From Oryzomicrobium terrae (GTDB lineage Bacteria > Pseudomonadota > Gammaproteobacteria > Burkholderiales > Rhodocyclaceae): DNA of 64,000 nt. The notes beneath the pieces were generated by a model. That model did not search any database. It was not told where the DNA came from and saw nothing but the letters and a program-made list of their open reading frames with translations. The DNA lies in NCBI RefSeq assembly GCF_008274805.1, contig NZ_CP022579.1, positions 2,294,001 to 2,358,000 on the forward strand. Reading direction: 5' to 3'. Positions 8,616 through 17,291 of the stretch are shown piece after piece. Within the stretch, counting starts at the first letter, position 1. Each line of letters opens with the position of its first letter. The translations under genes were made by a program, and so were the position numbers.

Positions 8616-9224
8616 ATGCCAATGCCCATGACTCCTTTTCGGCTTGAACGCCTGGCACGCACCGCCCTGTTCGCCGCTCTGCTGGCCCTTCCCTCCGGAG
8701 CCGCCCTGGCGGCGGACTTCGACCTGGGCCAGTTGATGCAGACCCTGGCGCAAAACCGGGGCAACCGTGCCGTATTCGTCGAAAAGAAATACCTGGCGGT
8801 ACTCGACAAACCGGTGGAATCCTCCGGCGAACTGCTCTACGTCGCCCCGGGCCGCCTGGAAAAGCGCACCCTGAAACCCCGCCCCGAGTCCGTGGTCCTG
8901 GATGGCGGCATCCTCACCGTCGAGCGCGGCAAGCAACGGCACCAACTGGTGCTGCAGGATTACCCAGAGGTGTCCGCTTTCGTCGAAAGCATCCGCGGCA
9001 CCCTGGCCGGGGACCGCAAGGCCCTGGAGCGGGTCTACGGGTTGCACCTGGAAGGCTCGCTGGAGCGTTGGACCCTCTACCTGCTGCCTAACGACCCGAA
9101 GATGGCGGCCCTGGTGTCGCGCATCCGTATCGCCGGTACCAAGGGCGAGGTGCGCAGCGTGGAAATCCTCCAGGCCGACGGCGACCGCTCGGTCATGGCC
9201 ATCGACAAGGCCGGCGCCCCATGA
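8616..9224 (+). CDS. LolA-like periplasmic lipid/polyene carrier
   Basis: About 202 residues with a signal peptide (positively charged RLERLAR, hydrophobic core, cleavage near ALA-AD). The mature part matches outer-membrane lipoprotein carrier (LolA) relatives found in polyene clusters: two beta-rich halves with LEKRTLKPRPESVVLDG and VRIAGTKGEV. It would carry the lipid-linked polyene across the periplasm. Three ATGs (8616, 8622, 8628) are possible; none has a clear ribosome site. It overlaps the exporter gene by 4 nt. Confidence 0.75.
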   Translation: MPMPMTPFRLERLARTALFAALLALPSGAALAADFDLGQLMQTLAQNRGNRAVFVEKKYLAVLDKPVESSGELLYVAPGRLEKRTLKPRPESVVLDGGILTVERGKQRHQLVLQDYPEVSAFVESIRGTLAGDRKALERVYGLHLEGSLERWTLYLLPNDPKMAALVSRIRIAGTKGEVRSVEILQADGDRSVMAIDKAGAP

Positions 9225-11635
9225 GCCGCGCCCTCTTGCGCCCCCGTATCACCGCCCTGGTGCTGTGGCTGGTATTCGTCGCCAGCTGCCTGGCGGTGGT
9301 GGCGCGCAGCCACTTCACGGCCGACCTGACCGCTTTTCTGCCGAAGACGCCGACAGCGGAGCAGCAGCTGCTGGTGGATCAGCTCAAGGATGGGGTGGTG
9401 TCCCGCCTCATCCTGGTCGGCATCGAAGGCGGCGACGCCGCTACCCGGGCCACCCTGTCCAAGGCCCTGGGCGCCAGCCTGCGCCAGGACAAGCAGTTCT
9501 CCGCGGTAGCCAACGGCGAATCGGTCGGCCTGGAGCGGGACCGGGAACTGCTTTTCGCCCACCGCTACGCCCTCTCCCCGGCAGTGACGCCGGAACGCTT
9601 CAGCGAAGCCGGGCTGCATGACGCCATCGCCGAGAGCATCGACCTGCTCGCCTCCCCTGCCGGGCTGCTGCTGAAGTCCCTGCTGACCCGGGACCCCACC
9701 GGCGAGATCGTCCAGCTGCTCGGCCAGCTCGATTCTGGCCAGCGCCCGCCCTCCAGCCACGGCGTGTGGGCCTCGCGCAACGGTGACCGGGCCCTGCTGG
9801 TAGTGCAGACCAACGCTGCCGGTGCCGACACCGACGCCCAGGAAACCGCCATCACCACCCTGCGTCAGGCCTTCTCCGCCGCCCAGGAACAGGTCGGTAC
9901 CGCCACCGCCCGGGACGCCCGGGTGGTGATGACCGGTCCCGGCGTGTTCTCCGTATCGTCCCGCGCCACCATCAAGGAAGAAGTGGCCCGCCTGTCCCTG
10001 ATCAGCACCGGCCTGATCGCCACCTTGCTGCTGCTCATCTACCGTTCCCTGCCCGCCCTGGTGCTGGGTTTGCTGCCGGTGGCCTCCGCCGCCCTGGCCG
10101 GGGTGGCGGCGGTGAGTCTCGGCTTTGGCCTGGTGCACGGCATTACCCTCGGCTTCGGCACCACCCTGATCGGCGAGGCCGTCGATTACGCCATCTACCT
10201 GTTCGTCCAGTCCGAAAACCGCAACCAGGGCAACACGGCGGACAGCTCCGGCGCCGACACCGGTTGGGTGAAGGCGTTCTGGCCCACCATCCGCTTGGGA
10301 GTGCTGACCTCAGTATGCGGCTTCGCCGCCCTGCTCTTTTCCGGCTTCCCCGGCCTGGCTCAATTGGGCCTGTACTCCATCGCCGGCCTCCTCGCCGCCG
10401 CCCTGATCACCCGCTACGTGCTGCCCTACCTGCTGCCGCGCAACTTCCGCATCCGCGACGTCACCCCCCTGGGCCTGCGCCTAGCGGGGTTGATCGCCTT
10501 TGCCCCACGCCTGCGCTGGCCCCTGATCCTGCTGAGCGTGGCGGCCCTGGCGGTGATCACCCAGCACCACGACCGCCTGTGGAGCCGCGAACTGGGGGTG
10601 TTGTCGCCGGTAGCGGCAGCGGACCAGCAGCTCGACACCGAACTGCGCGCCGACCTGGGGGCCCCGGATGTGCGCTACTTGGTGGTGGTGTCGGCCAGCG
10701 ACAGCGAAGCCGCGCTGCAACAGGCCGAACGGGTCGGCCGCCGCCTCGACGCGCTGGTGGAGGAAGGCGAATTGGCCGGCTACGAAAGCCCGGCCCGCTA
10801 CCTGCCCAGCACCGCCACCCAGGCCCGCCGCCTGGCCAGCCTGCCCGAGGCCGATGAACTGCGCCGCCGCCTGGCCGTTGCCGTGGCCGACCAGCCATTG
10901 CGGGCCGAGCGCCTGGCGCCCTTCATCGCCGACGTCGAAGCCGCCCGCCGCCAGCCGCCCCTGGCCCTGGCCGATCTGGAGGGATCCTCCCTTGCCCTGG
11001 CGGTGGACTCCATGCTGGTGCGCCATCAGGAAGCCGGCCAGCCCGACCGGGTCACCGCCCTGCTGCCGCTCAAGGCGCCACGCAGCGGCCCCCACGCCAA
11101 CGCGGTGGACGTAGCACGGATCAAGGCCGCCCTGGCCGAGGAGCAGACCGCATCGCCCCAGGCCGCGATCCTGCTGGTGGACATGAAGGGGGAAATGGAA
11201 AACCTCTACGCCAGCTACCTGCACGAGGCGATTCTGCTTTCCCTGGCCGGGGTCGGCGTGATCGTCGCCCTGCTGACCGCCACCCTGCGCTCAGCCCGCC
11301 GGGTCGGCCAGATCCTGGCCCCCCTGTTTGGCGCCGTAGTCACCGTCACGGCGGGGCTCCTGCTGGCCGGCCAGCAGCTGACCATCCTGCACCTCATCGG
11401 CCTGCTGCTGATCGTCGCGGTAGGCTCCAACTACGCCCTTTTCTTCAACCAGGGGGCTCTGGCACCGCGCACTCTGGCCTCGATCTTTCTCGCCAACCTG
11501 ACCACCGTGGCCGGTTTCGGCGTCCTCGGGCTGTCCAGCGTGCCGATCCTCATCGCCATCGGCGCCACGGTCGGCCCCGGGGTAGTGCTGGCGTTGCTCT
11601 TCTCGGCAATCCTGGCCCAGCGCCGCCCAGCCTGA
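9221..11635 (+). CDS. MMPL/RND-family exporter
   Basis: An 804-residue transporter built from two repeats. Each has one N-terminal membrane helix, a large periplasmic loop and five clustered helices: about residues 10-28, 255-420, then 430-450, 660-800. This is the MMPL pattern of lipid exporters. It would move the finished lipid-linked polyene out of the inner membrane, with the adjacent LolA-like protein as periplasmic partner. Its start overlaps the LolA gene by 4 nt. Confidence 0.9.
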   Translation: MSRALLRPRITALVLWLVFVASCLAVVARSHFTADLTAFLPKTPTAEQQLLVDQLKDGVVSRLILVGIEGGDAATRATLSKALGASLRQDKQFSAVANGESVGLERDRELLFAHRYALSPAVTPERFSEAGLHDAIAESIDLLASPAGLLLKSLLTRDPTGEIVQLLGQLDSGQRPPSSHGVWASRNGDRALLVVQTNAAGADTDAQETAITTLRQAFSAAQEQVGTATARDARVVMTGPGVFSVSSRATIKEEVARLSLISTGLIATLLLLIYRSLPALVLGLLPVASAALAGVAAVSLGFGLVHGITLGFGTTLIGEAVDYAIYLFVQSENRNQGNTADSSGADTGWVKAFWPTIRLGVLTSVCGFAALLFSGFPGLAQLGLYSIAGLLAAALITRYVLPYLLPRNFRIRDVTPLGLRLAGLIAFAPRLRWPLILLSVAALAVITQHHDRLWSRELGVLSPVAAADQQLDTELRADLGAPDVRYLVVVSASDSEAALQQAERVGRRLDALVEEGELAGYESPARYLPSTATQARRLASLPEADELRRRLAVAVADQPLRAERLAPFIADVEAARRQPPLALADLEGSSLALAVDSMLVRHQEAGQPDRVTALLPLKAPRSGPHANAVDVARIKAALAEEQTASPQAAILLVDMKGEMENLYASYLHEAILLSLAGVGVIVALLTATLRSARRVGQILAPLFGAVVTVTAGLLLAGQQLTILHLIGLLLIVAVGSNYALFFNQGALAPRTLASIFLANLTTVAGFGVLGLSSVPILIAIGATVGPGVVLALLFSAILAQRRPA

Positions 11636-11637
11636 TC

Positions 11638-12357
11638 ATGGACGTGGTCTTCGATCGCCATGTACCGGAGAGCGGTCAGGGTGCCGATACCCTGGTCGTG
11701 CTGCTGCCCGGGGCCTATGGGACCCCGGCCGATTTCATCCGCGAAGGCTTCGTCGCCGCGGTGCGGCAGCGCAGCCTGGCCCTCGATGTGGCGCTCGCCG
11801 ATGCCCACCTGGGCCTCTATGGCGACGGCTCGGTGTTCGCCCAGATTCACGACGGACTGATCCAGCCTGCCCGGCAGCGGGGTTACCGCACCATCTGGCT
11901 AGCCGGCATTTCCCTCGGCGGCCTGGCCAGTCTGACCTACGCCAGCCGCCACCAGGGCAATGGGGCCCCCGACGGGGTAATGGTGCTGGCCCCCTACCTG
12001 GGCAACCGGGCGATCACCGGTGCCATTGCCGCTGCCGGCGGCCTGGCGAACTGGACGCCCCCCGCCCTGACTCCCGCCGACGTGGGCTACGAGGAATGCC
12101 AGGCCTGGTCCTGGCTGCGGACCCGCCAAAGCATGGCCACACCACTGCCGGTGCATCTCGGCTACGGCGACGCGGATCGTTTCATCGCCGGCCAGCGCCT
12201 GATGGCCGGGGTCCTGCCGGCAGACGACGTGGTCACCCTGCCCGGCGGCCACGACTGGCCAACCTGGCGCACCCTGTGGCATGCCATGCTCGACCGCTTC
12301 GACTTGACCGCTCCGCCCCACAACGCGGCGCCGTGCCTGGATACCCCCCGGCCATGA
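11638..12357 (+). CDS. Alpha/beta hydrolase
   Basis: A 239-residue cytosolic hydrolase with nucleophile elbow GISLGG (about residues 85-90), a candidate acid in YGDADRF and His in LPGGHDWPTW near the C-terminus. An early VLLPGAYGTP could form the oxyanion region. It might release or edit acyl intermediates, in the place where other aryl-polyene clusters carry a thioesterase (inference). It is tightly linked, 2 nt after the exporter and overlapping the deacetylase gene by 4 nt. Confidence 0.7.
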   Translation: MDVVFDRHVPESGQGADTLVVLLPGAYGTPADFIREGFVAAVRQRSLALDVALADAHLGLYGDGSVFAQIHDGLIQPARQRGYRTIWLAGISLGGLASLTYASRHQGNGAPDGVMVLAPYLGNRAITGAIAAAGGLANWTPPALTPADVGYEECQAWSWLRTRQSMATPLPVHLGYGDADRFIAGQRLMAGVLPADDVVTLPGGHDWPTWRTLWHAMLDRFDLTAPPHNAAPCLDTPRP

Positions 12358-13205
12358 GCACCGTCTTCGCCGCAACGCCAAGCCCCCGGCGCCGCCCCTG
12401 GCGCCCCACGCCCCTGGTCTGGCTGACCCTGGCCATCCACCTCGGGCTGCTGCTGGCCGTGCCTTTGGGGCTGAGTTGGGATTTCTGGCGCTGGGGCCTG
12501 GCCTTGTTCGTCGCCAACCATGCCGTGCTCAGCGTCACCGGCTTGTGGCCGCGCAGCACCTGGCTGGGCCCCAACCATCGGCGTCTGCCCGCCGCAGCCG
12601 CGGCCCGGGGGGAAGTCGCCCTGACCATCGACGACGGCCCCGATCCGGCCGTCACCCCCCGGGTCCTCGACCTGCTCGACCGCTACCAGGCCAAGGCTAC
12701 CTTCTTTTGCATTGGCACCCGGGCCGCAGCCCACCCGGACCTGGTGCGCGCCATCGTCGCCCGGGGGCACCAGGTGGAAAACCACAGCCAGGGCCACCCG
12801 CTGCATTTCGCCACCCTGGGTATGGGTGGCTTCGCCCGGGAAATCGGTGCCGCCCAGAATACGCTGGCGCACCTCACCGGCCGCCCCCCCCGGTTCTTCC
12901 GAGCCCCCGCCGGGTTGCGCAACCCCTTCCTCGACCCGGTCCTGGCCCGCCTCGGCCTGGAACTGACCGCCTGGACCCGGCGCGGCTTCGACACCCGCTG
13001 CGGCGATGCCGCCACCGTGCTGGCCCGTCTCACTCGCGGTCTAGCGGCCGGCGACATCCTGCTGGTGCACGACAGCAATGTGGCCCTCGACCGACAGGGC
13101 GAGCCCGTGGTCCTGGCCGTGCTCCCTGCCCTGCTCGACGCCATCCGCGCCCGAGGCCTGACCCCGGTGACGCTCGACCAGGCCTTCCCTTCTTCCTCCG
13201 CCTGA
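12354..13205 (+). CDS. Membrane-anchored NodB/CE4 polysaccharide deacetylase-family protein
   Basis: 283 residues: two N-terminal hydrophobic helices (about 20-65), then a NodB domain. Motif 1 is TIDDGPD (the first Asp is catalytic, the second binds metal), motif 2 is HSQGHP (metal histidines), motif 3 is reduced to RAPAG, and a late LLVHDS is present. A metal-dependent amidase or esterase activity is likely; the substrate is unknown. A carbohydrate deacetylase is not a usual part of an aryl-polyene cluster, so it may tailor the glycan or lipid anchor (inference). Start overlaps the hydrolase stop (ATGA). Confidence 0.8.
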   Translation: MSTVFAATPSPRRRPWRPTPLVWLTLAIHLGLLLAVPLGLSWDFWRWGLALFVANHAVLSVTGLWPRSTWLGPNHRRLPAAAAARGEVALTIDDGPDPAVTPRVLDLLDRYQAKATFFCIGTRAAAHPDLVRAIVARGHQVENHSQGHPLHFATLGMGGFAREIGAAQNTLAHLTGRPPRFFRAPAGLRNPFLDPVLARLGLELTAWTRRGFDTRCGDAATVLARLTRGLAAGDILLVHDSNVALDRQGEPVVLAVLPALLDAIRARGLTPVTLDQAFPSSSA

Positions 13206-13214
13206 CTGCCGCCC

Positions 13215-13949
13215 ATGCGCGACACCTTCATCCGCTCCCTGATCGACATCGCCACCCGTCCCTACCTGGCTGCCGGTACCTTTGCCTGGCGCTTTGCCCG
13301 CGGCAAGCTAGGTGGCGACCCGGCGTTTACCGCCCTGCTGCGCGACAAACTGCTACCGCATCACCCCGATGGACTGCGCCTGCTCGATTTGGGCTGCGGC
13401 CAGGGCCTGCTCTGCGCCTGGCTGCACAGCGCCCAGCAACGCCATAGCCGGGGTGAGTGGCCGAGCGGCTGGGGACCGGCCCCGCGCCTGACGTCCTACA
13501 CTGGCGTCGAACTGATGCCTCGGGACATCGCCCGGGCCCGGGCCGCCCTGGCCGAGCACGGCAGCACGGCCACCCTCACCCAGGGCGACATGTGCACCAC
13601 CCCCTTCCCTGTCTCCGACGCGGTGGTCATCCTCGACGTGCTGCATTACGTGGACTACGCCGCCCAGGACGAGGTACTGCACCGGGTCCGGGACTGCCTC
13701 TCCCCGCAGGGCACCTTGCTGTTACGGGTAGGCGATGCGGAAGGCGGTTGGCGCTTTCGCGTGAGCAACTGGGTGGACCACGCCGTAACCTTCGTGCGCG
13801 GTCATCGTCTCTCCCGGCTGTACTGCCGTCCGCTGCGGGCCTGGATCGCCGCCCTGGAGAAACTCGGCTTCGTCGTCACCCCCATTCCCATGAGTCAAGG
13901 CACGCCTTTCGCCAACGTGCTGCTCAAGGCGCAGCGATCGCCTGGATAG
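13215..13949 (+). CDS. SAM-dependent methyltransferase
   Basis: A 244-residue class I methyltransferase with motif I LLDLGCGQGLL (about residues 55-65), an acidic residue at GVELM, and VVILDVLHYVD as motif III/IV. It probably methylates the aryl head group or an intermediate, as the methyltransferase of aryl-polyene clusters does. It starts 9 nt after the deacetylase gene. A 123-nt gap with a possible promoter follows. Confidence 0.75.
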   Translation: MRDTFIRSLIDIATRPYLAAGTFAWRFARGKLGGDPAFTALLRDKLLPHHPDGLRLLDLGCGQGLLCAWLHSAQQRHSRGEWPSGWGPAPRLTSYTGVELMPRDIARARAALAEHGSTATLTQGDMCTTPFPVSDAVVILDVLHYVDYAAQDEVLHRVRDCLSPQGTLLLRVGDAEGGWRFRVSNWVDHAVTFVRGHRLSRLYCRPLRAWIAALEKLGFVVTPIPMSQGTPFANVLLKAQRSPG

Positions 13950-14072
13950 CCCTTCGCCACTGACGCCGCAAAGCCACAGGCCGATTATTCATCTTTGATA
14001 AAATCCCGTACGCGGCGGGCCTGCCCGCCGCTTCCGCCACCCCGCCAGCCGCCCTTCTGATTGCTTGACGCC

Positions 14073-15272
14073 GTGACTCCCCTGCTTCTGTCCCACTACA
14101 CCGCCACCAGTTGCCTGGGCGCCGGCCTGGACGCCACCCTGGATGCTTTGCACGCCGGGCGTAGCGGTCTGGTCCCCTGCACCTTCGAGACCGTCGACCT
14201 GCCTACCGCCATCGGCGAAGTAGCCGGGGTGGATGACGAACGCCTACCGGCCGGCCTGGCCGAATGGGATTGCCGCAACAACCGCCTGGCCCAGCGCGGC
14301 CTCATGCAGGACGGCTTCGCCGAAGCCGTGCGAAGCGCCATCACGCGCTACGGCCGGCAACGGGTCGGTGTCTTTCTCGGCACCAGCACCGCCGGCATCC
14401 TGCAAACCGAGCAAGCCTACCGGCGCCGCGACCCGGCCAGCGGCAAGCTGCCTGGCGATTTCATCTATCGCACCACCCACAACACTTACTCGGTGGCCGG
14501 CTTCGTGCGCGCCTGGTTCGACCTGATCGGACCGGCGGTGGCGGTGTCCTCGGCCTGTTCGTCGAGCGCCAAGGTGTTCGCCTCGGCGCGACGCATGATC
14601 GAAGCCGGGTTGATCGATGCGGCCATCGTCGGCGGCGTTGACTCCCTGTGCCTCACCACCCTGTACGGCTTCAATTCCCTGGAACTGCTCTCGCCCCGCC
14701 CCGCGCGCCCCTACGACGCCGACCGGGAAGGCATTTCAATCGGCGAGGCCGCCGCCTTTGCCCTGCTCGAACGGGCTCCCGCCCAGCCGGCGGCGGACGA
14801 TGTGCTGTTGGTCGGTATCGGCGAATCGAGCGACGCCTACCACATGTCCTCGCCCCACCCGGAAGGCCTGGGCGCAAAGATGGCCATGGAACAGGCCCTG
14901 GCCGGCGCAGGCCTGGCCCCGGACGGGATCGACTACATCAACCTGCACGGCACCGCCACACCGAGCAACGATGCCGCCGAAGGCAAGGCGGTGGCCGCCC
15001 TGTTCGGCGACCGGGTACCGGCCAGCTCGACCAAGGGCCACACCGGCCACACCCTGGGGGCCGCCGGCGGTCTGGAAGCGGTGATCGCCGCCCTGGCCCT
15101 GACCCACGGCTTCATGCCCGGGGGCGTGAACACCACCACGCCGGACCCGGCGATTCCCATCGACTACCTGCTCGCCAACCGCAATGGCCCGGTAACCCGG
15201 GTGCTCTCCAATTCCTTCGGCTTCGGCGGCACCAACTGCAGCCTGGTCTTTGCCCGGGGAGACGCCCGATGA
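14073..15272 (+). CDS. Beta-ketoacyl-ACP synthase (second, FabF-like)
   Basis: About 399 residues with an intact triad: Cys in VSSACSSSAKVF, His in NLHGTATPSND, His in STKGHTGHTLGAAG. GFGGTNCSLVF closes the fold. It is paired with the ketosynthase-like gene immediately downstream (4-nt overlap), which suggests a KS/chain-length-factor heterodimer as shown for aryl-polyene synthases (ApeO-ApeC type). GTG 14073 is taken as start; a TTG at 14061 is the alternative. A -10-like TAAAAT lies at 13999-14004. Confidence 0.88.
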   Translation: MTPLLLSHYTATSCLGAGLDATLDALHAGRSGLVPCTFETVDLPTAIGEVAGVDDERLPAGLAEWDCRNNRLAQRGLMQDGFAEAVRSAITRYGRQRVGVFLGTSTAGILQTEQAYRRRDPASGKLPGDFIYRTTHNTYSVAGFVRAWFDLIGPAVAVSSACSSSAKVFASARRMIEAGLIDAAIVGGVDSLCLTTLYGFNSLELLSPRPARPYDADREGISIGEAAAFALLERAPAQPAADDVLLVGIGESSDAYHMSSPHPEGLGAKMAMEQALAGAGLAPDGIDYINLHGTATPSNDAAEGKAVAALFGDRVPASSTKGHTGHTLGAAGGLEAVIAALALTHGFMPGGVNTTTPDPAIPIDYLLANRNGPVTRVLSNSFGFGGTNCSLVFARGDAR

Positions 15273-16105
15273 GCGCACCCATGACCCTTTCCGCCTACCT
15301 GGACGGCATCGGCCTGCTCGGCCCGGGCCTGACCCACTGGCCAAGCGCCCAGCCGATCCTGGCCGGCAGCGCCCCTTACGCCCCCACCCCCACCGTACTG
15401 CCGGCCCCGGCCATGTTGCCCCCGGCGGAGCGGCGCCGTACTGGCAAGAGCGTCAAGCTGGTACTGGCCATCGGCCACGCGGCCCTGGCCGCCGCCGGCC
15501 GCGATCCGGCCGCCATGGCCACGGTGTTCGCCGCGTCGGGGGGGGACGGCGACAACTGCCACGCCCTGTGCGAGGTGCTCGCCTCCGACGACCGCACCGT
15601 CTCGCCGACCCGCTTCCACAACTCGGTGCACAACGCCCCGGCCGGCTACTGGGGCATCGCCACCGGCGCCATGGCCACCTCCGACGTGGTCTGCGCCTAC
15701 GACGCGAGCTTTGCCGCCGGCCTGCTCGAAGCCCTGACCCACGTGGCCGTGGACGGTGAAGCCAGCACCCTGATCGCCTACGATGCGCCCTACCCGGAGC
15801 CCCTGCAGAGCGCCCGACCGATCGCCGACAGCTTCGGCGTCGCCCTGGTGCTCGCACCCCGGCCCGGTCCGGCCACGATGGCCAGACTCAGCGTCAGCCT
15901 GACCGACGAACCCCCGAGCCCCACAGCCTTTTCCGGCCTGGAGGCCCTGCGCACCAGCGTTCCCGCGGCACGCAGCCTGCCCCTGCTGGAACTCCTTGCC
16001 CGACTCGGCGCTCCGCAAGGTGCCGGGCGGGTGGTGATCGACTATCTGGCCCCCACTCACCTGGCGGTGACGGTGGAGCCCCTGGACGGCAGCACCTCAT
16101 GCTGA
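15269..16105 (+). CDS. Ketosynthase-like chain-length factor
   Basis: A 278-residue protein of the short beta-ketoacyl-synthase-like type. It lacks the canonical nucleophile context: the equivalent region reads SDVVCAYDASFAAG, and no HGTATxxxD or GHTxGAxG histidine motifs are present. It therefore cannot condense on its own and is best read as the non-catalytic partner of the preceding ketosynthase (ApeC/CLF-like). RFHNSVHNAPAGYW is a conserved-looking family patch. It overlaps the next gene by 7 nt. Confidence 0.75.
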   Translation: MSAPMTLSAYLDGIGLLGPGLTHWPSAQPILAGSAPYAPTPTVLPAPAMLPPAERRRTGKSVKLVLAIGHAALAAAGRDPAAMATVFAASGGDGDNCHALCEVLASDDRTVSPTRFHNSVHNAPAGYWGIATGAMATSDVVCAYDASFAAGLLEALTHVAVDGEASTLIAYDAPYPEPLQSARPIADSFGVALVLAPRPGPATMARLSVSLTDEPPSPTAFSGLEALRTSVPAARSLPLLELLARLGAPQGAGRVVIDYLAPTHLAVTVEPLDGSTSC

Positions 16106-16551
16106 ACCGGGACGACATCGCCGCACGCATTCCCCATCAGGGCGACATGTGCCTGCTGGCCCGGATCGCGTCCTGGGACGGGGAGTCGATCCACGCCACC
16201 GCCACCAGCCACCGGGACCCGGCTAACCCTCTACGCGCTCACGGGCGCCTGGGCGCCGCCACCGGCATCGAGTACGCCGCCCAGGCCATGGCCATGCACG
16301 GCGCCCTGCTGGCCGACGCCGGCGGTCACGCCGAGCGACCCCGGGCCGGCTACCTGACCAGCGTGCGGGGCGTCGAGCTGCACGCGGCGCGTCTCGACGA
16401 CCTGGCCGACGACCTGGAGATCCGCGCCGAGCGTCTCTCCGGTGACGATAACCACGTCCTCTACGCCTTTTCCGTCACCGCCGGCGCCTCCCTGCTGCTG
16501 AGCGGCCGAGCCGCCGTGGTGCTCGACAGCGCCGCCCTGCCCTCCTCCTGA
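16099..16551 (+). CDS. ApeP-like hot-dog dehydratase
   Basis: A 150-residue hot-dog protein starting with the family signature IPHQGDMCLLARI (about residues 11-23) and a long central helix GIEYAAQAMAMHGAL. In aryl-polyene systems two dehydratases of different subfamilies occur, and this is the ApeP-like one. It probably acts with the ketoreductase encoded next. Its function is inferred from family and context. Confidence 0.75.
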   Translation: MLNRDDIAARIPHQGDMCLLARIASWDGESIHATATSHRDPANPLRAHGRLGAATGIEYAAQAMAMHGALLADAGGHAERPRAGYLTSVRGVELHAARLDDLADDLEIRAERLSGDDNHVLYAFSVTAGASLLLSGRAAVVLDSAALPSS

Positions 16552-16571
16552 TCGTGATCGGAACAACGTCC

Positions 16572-17291
16572 ATGAAACGCGCCCTCGTCACCGGCGGCAG
16601 CGGCGGCATCGGTGCCGCCATCTGCCGCCGCCTCGCCCGGGACGGCTACCACGTCGTCATTCACGCCAACCGCAATCGGAGCAAAGCCGACACCCTGGCC
16701 AGCGAGATCACCGCCGCTGGCGGCAACGCCAGCGTACTGGCCTTCGACCTCACCGACGGGGCGGCGACCCGGGCCGCCCTGGAGGCGCTATGCGACGAGG
16801 CGCCGGTCCAGGTGCTGGTGAATAACGCCGGCATTCACGCCGACGCGCCTTTTCCCGGCCTCTCCGAAGCCCAGTGGCACGACGTGATCGATGTTTCCCT
16901 GAACGGCTTCTTCCACGTCACCCAAGCGGTATTGATGCCGATGATCCGCACCCGCTGGGGGCGCATCGTCAATATCTCGTCGATCGCCGCCCTGAGCGGC
17001 AATCGGGGCCAGGTGAACTACTCTGCCGCCAAGGGAGCGCTGCACTCGGCCACCAAGTCCCTGGCCCTGGAAGTGGCCAGCCGGGGCATCACGGTCAATG
17101 CCGTAGCGCCGGGCATCATCACCACCGAGATGAGCGAATCAGCCTTCGACGCCGAGACGGTAGCCCGCCTGGTGCCGATGAAACGGGAAGGAAAACCCGA
17201 GGAAGTGGCCGATCTGGTGGGCTTCCTCTGCTCCGACCAAGCCGCCTATATCAGCGGCCAGATCATTTCCATCAACGGGGGGATGCTCTGA
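16572..17291 (+). CDS. 3-oxoacyl-ACP reductase (FabG-like, ApeQ-type)
   Basis: A 239-residue short-chain dehydrogenase: cofactor motif TGGSGGIGAAI (about residues 6-16), NNAGIH, and catalytic Ser-Tyr-Lys in VNISSIAAL and YSAAKGAL. It reduces 3-ketoacyl-ACP with NADPH before dehydration. The ATG at 16572 is preferred to the upstream GTG (16554) because MKRALVTGGSGG is the normal N-terminus. The stop overlaps the antiporter ATG by one base (TGATG). Confidence 0.9.
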   Translation: MKRALVTGGSGGIGAAICRRLARDGYHVVIHANRNRSKADTLASEITAAGGNASVLAFDLTDGAATRAALEALCDEAPVQVLVNNAGIHADAPFPGLSEAQWHDVIDVSLNGFFHVTQAVLMPMIRTRWGRIVNISSIAALSGNRGQVNYSAAKGALHSATKSLALEVASRGITVNAVAPGIITTEMSESAFDAETVARLVPMKREGKPEEVADLVGFLCSDQAAYISGQIISINGGML

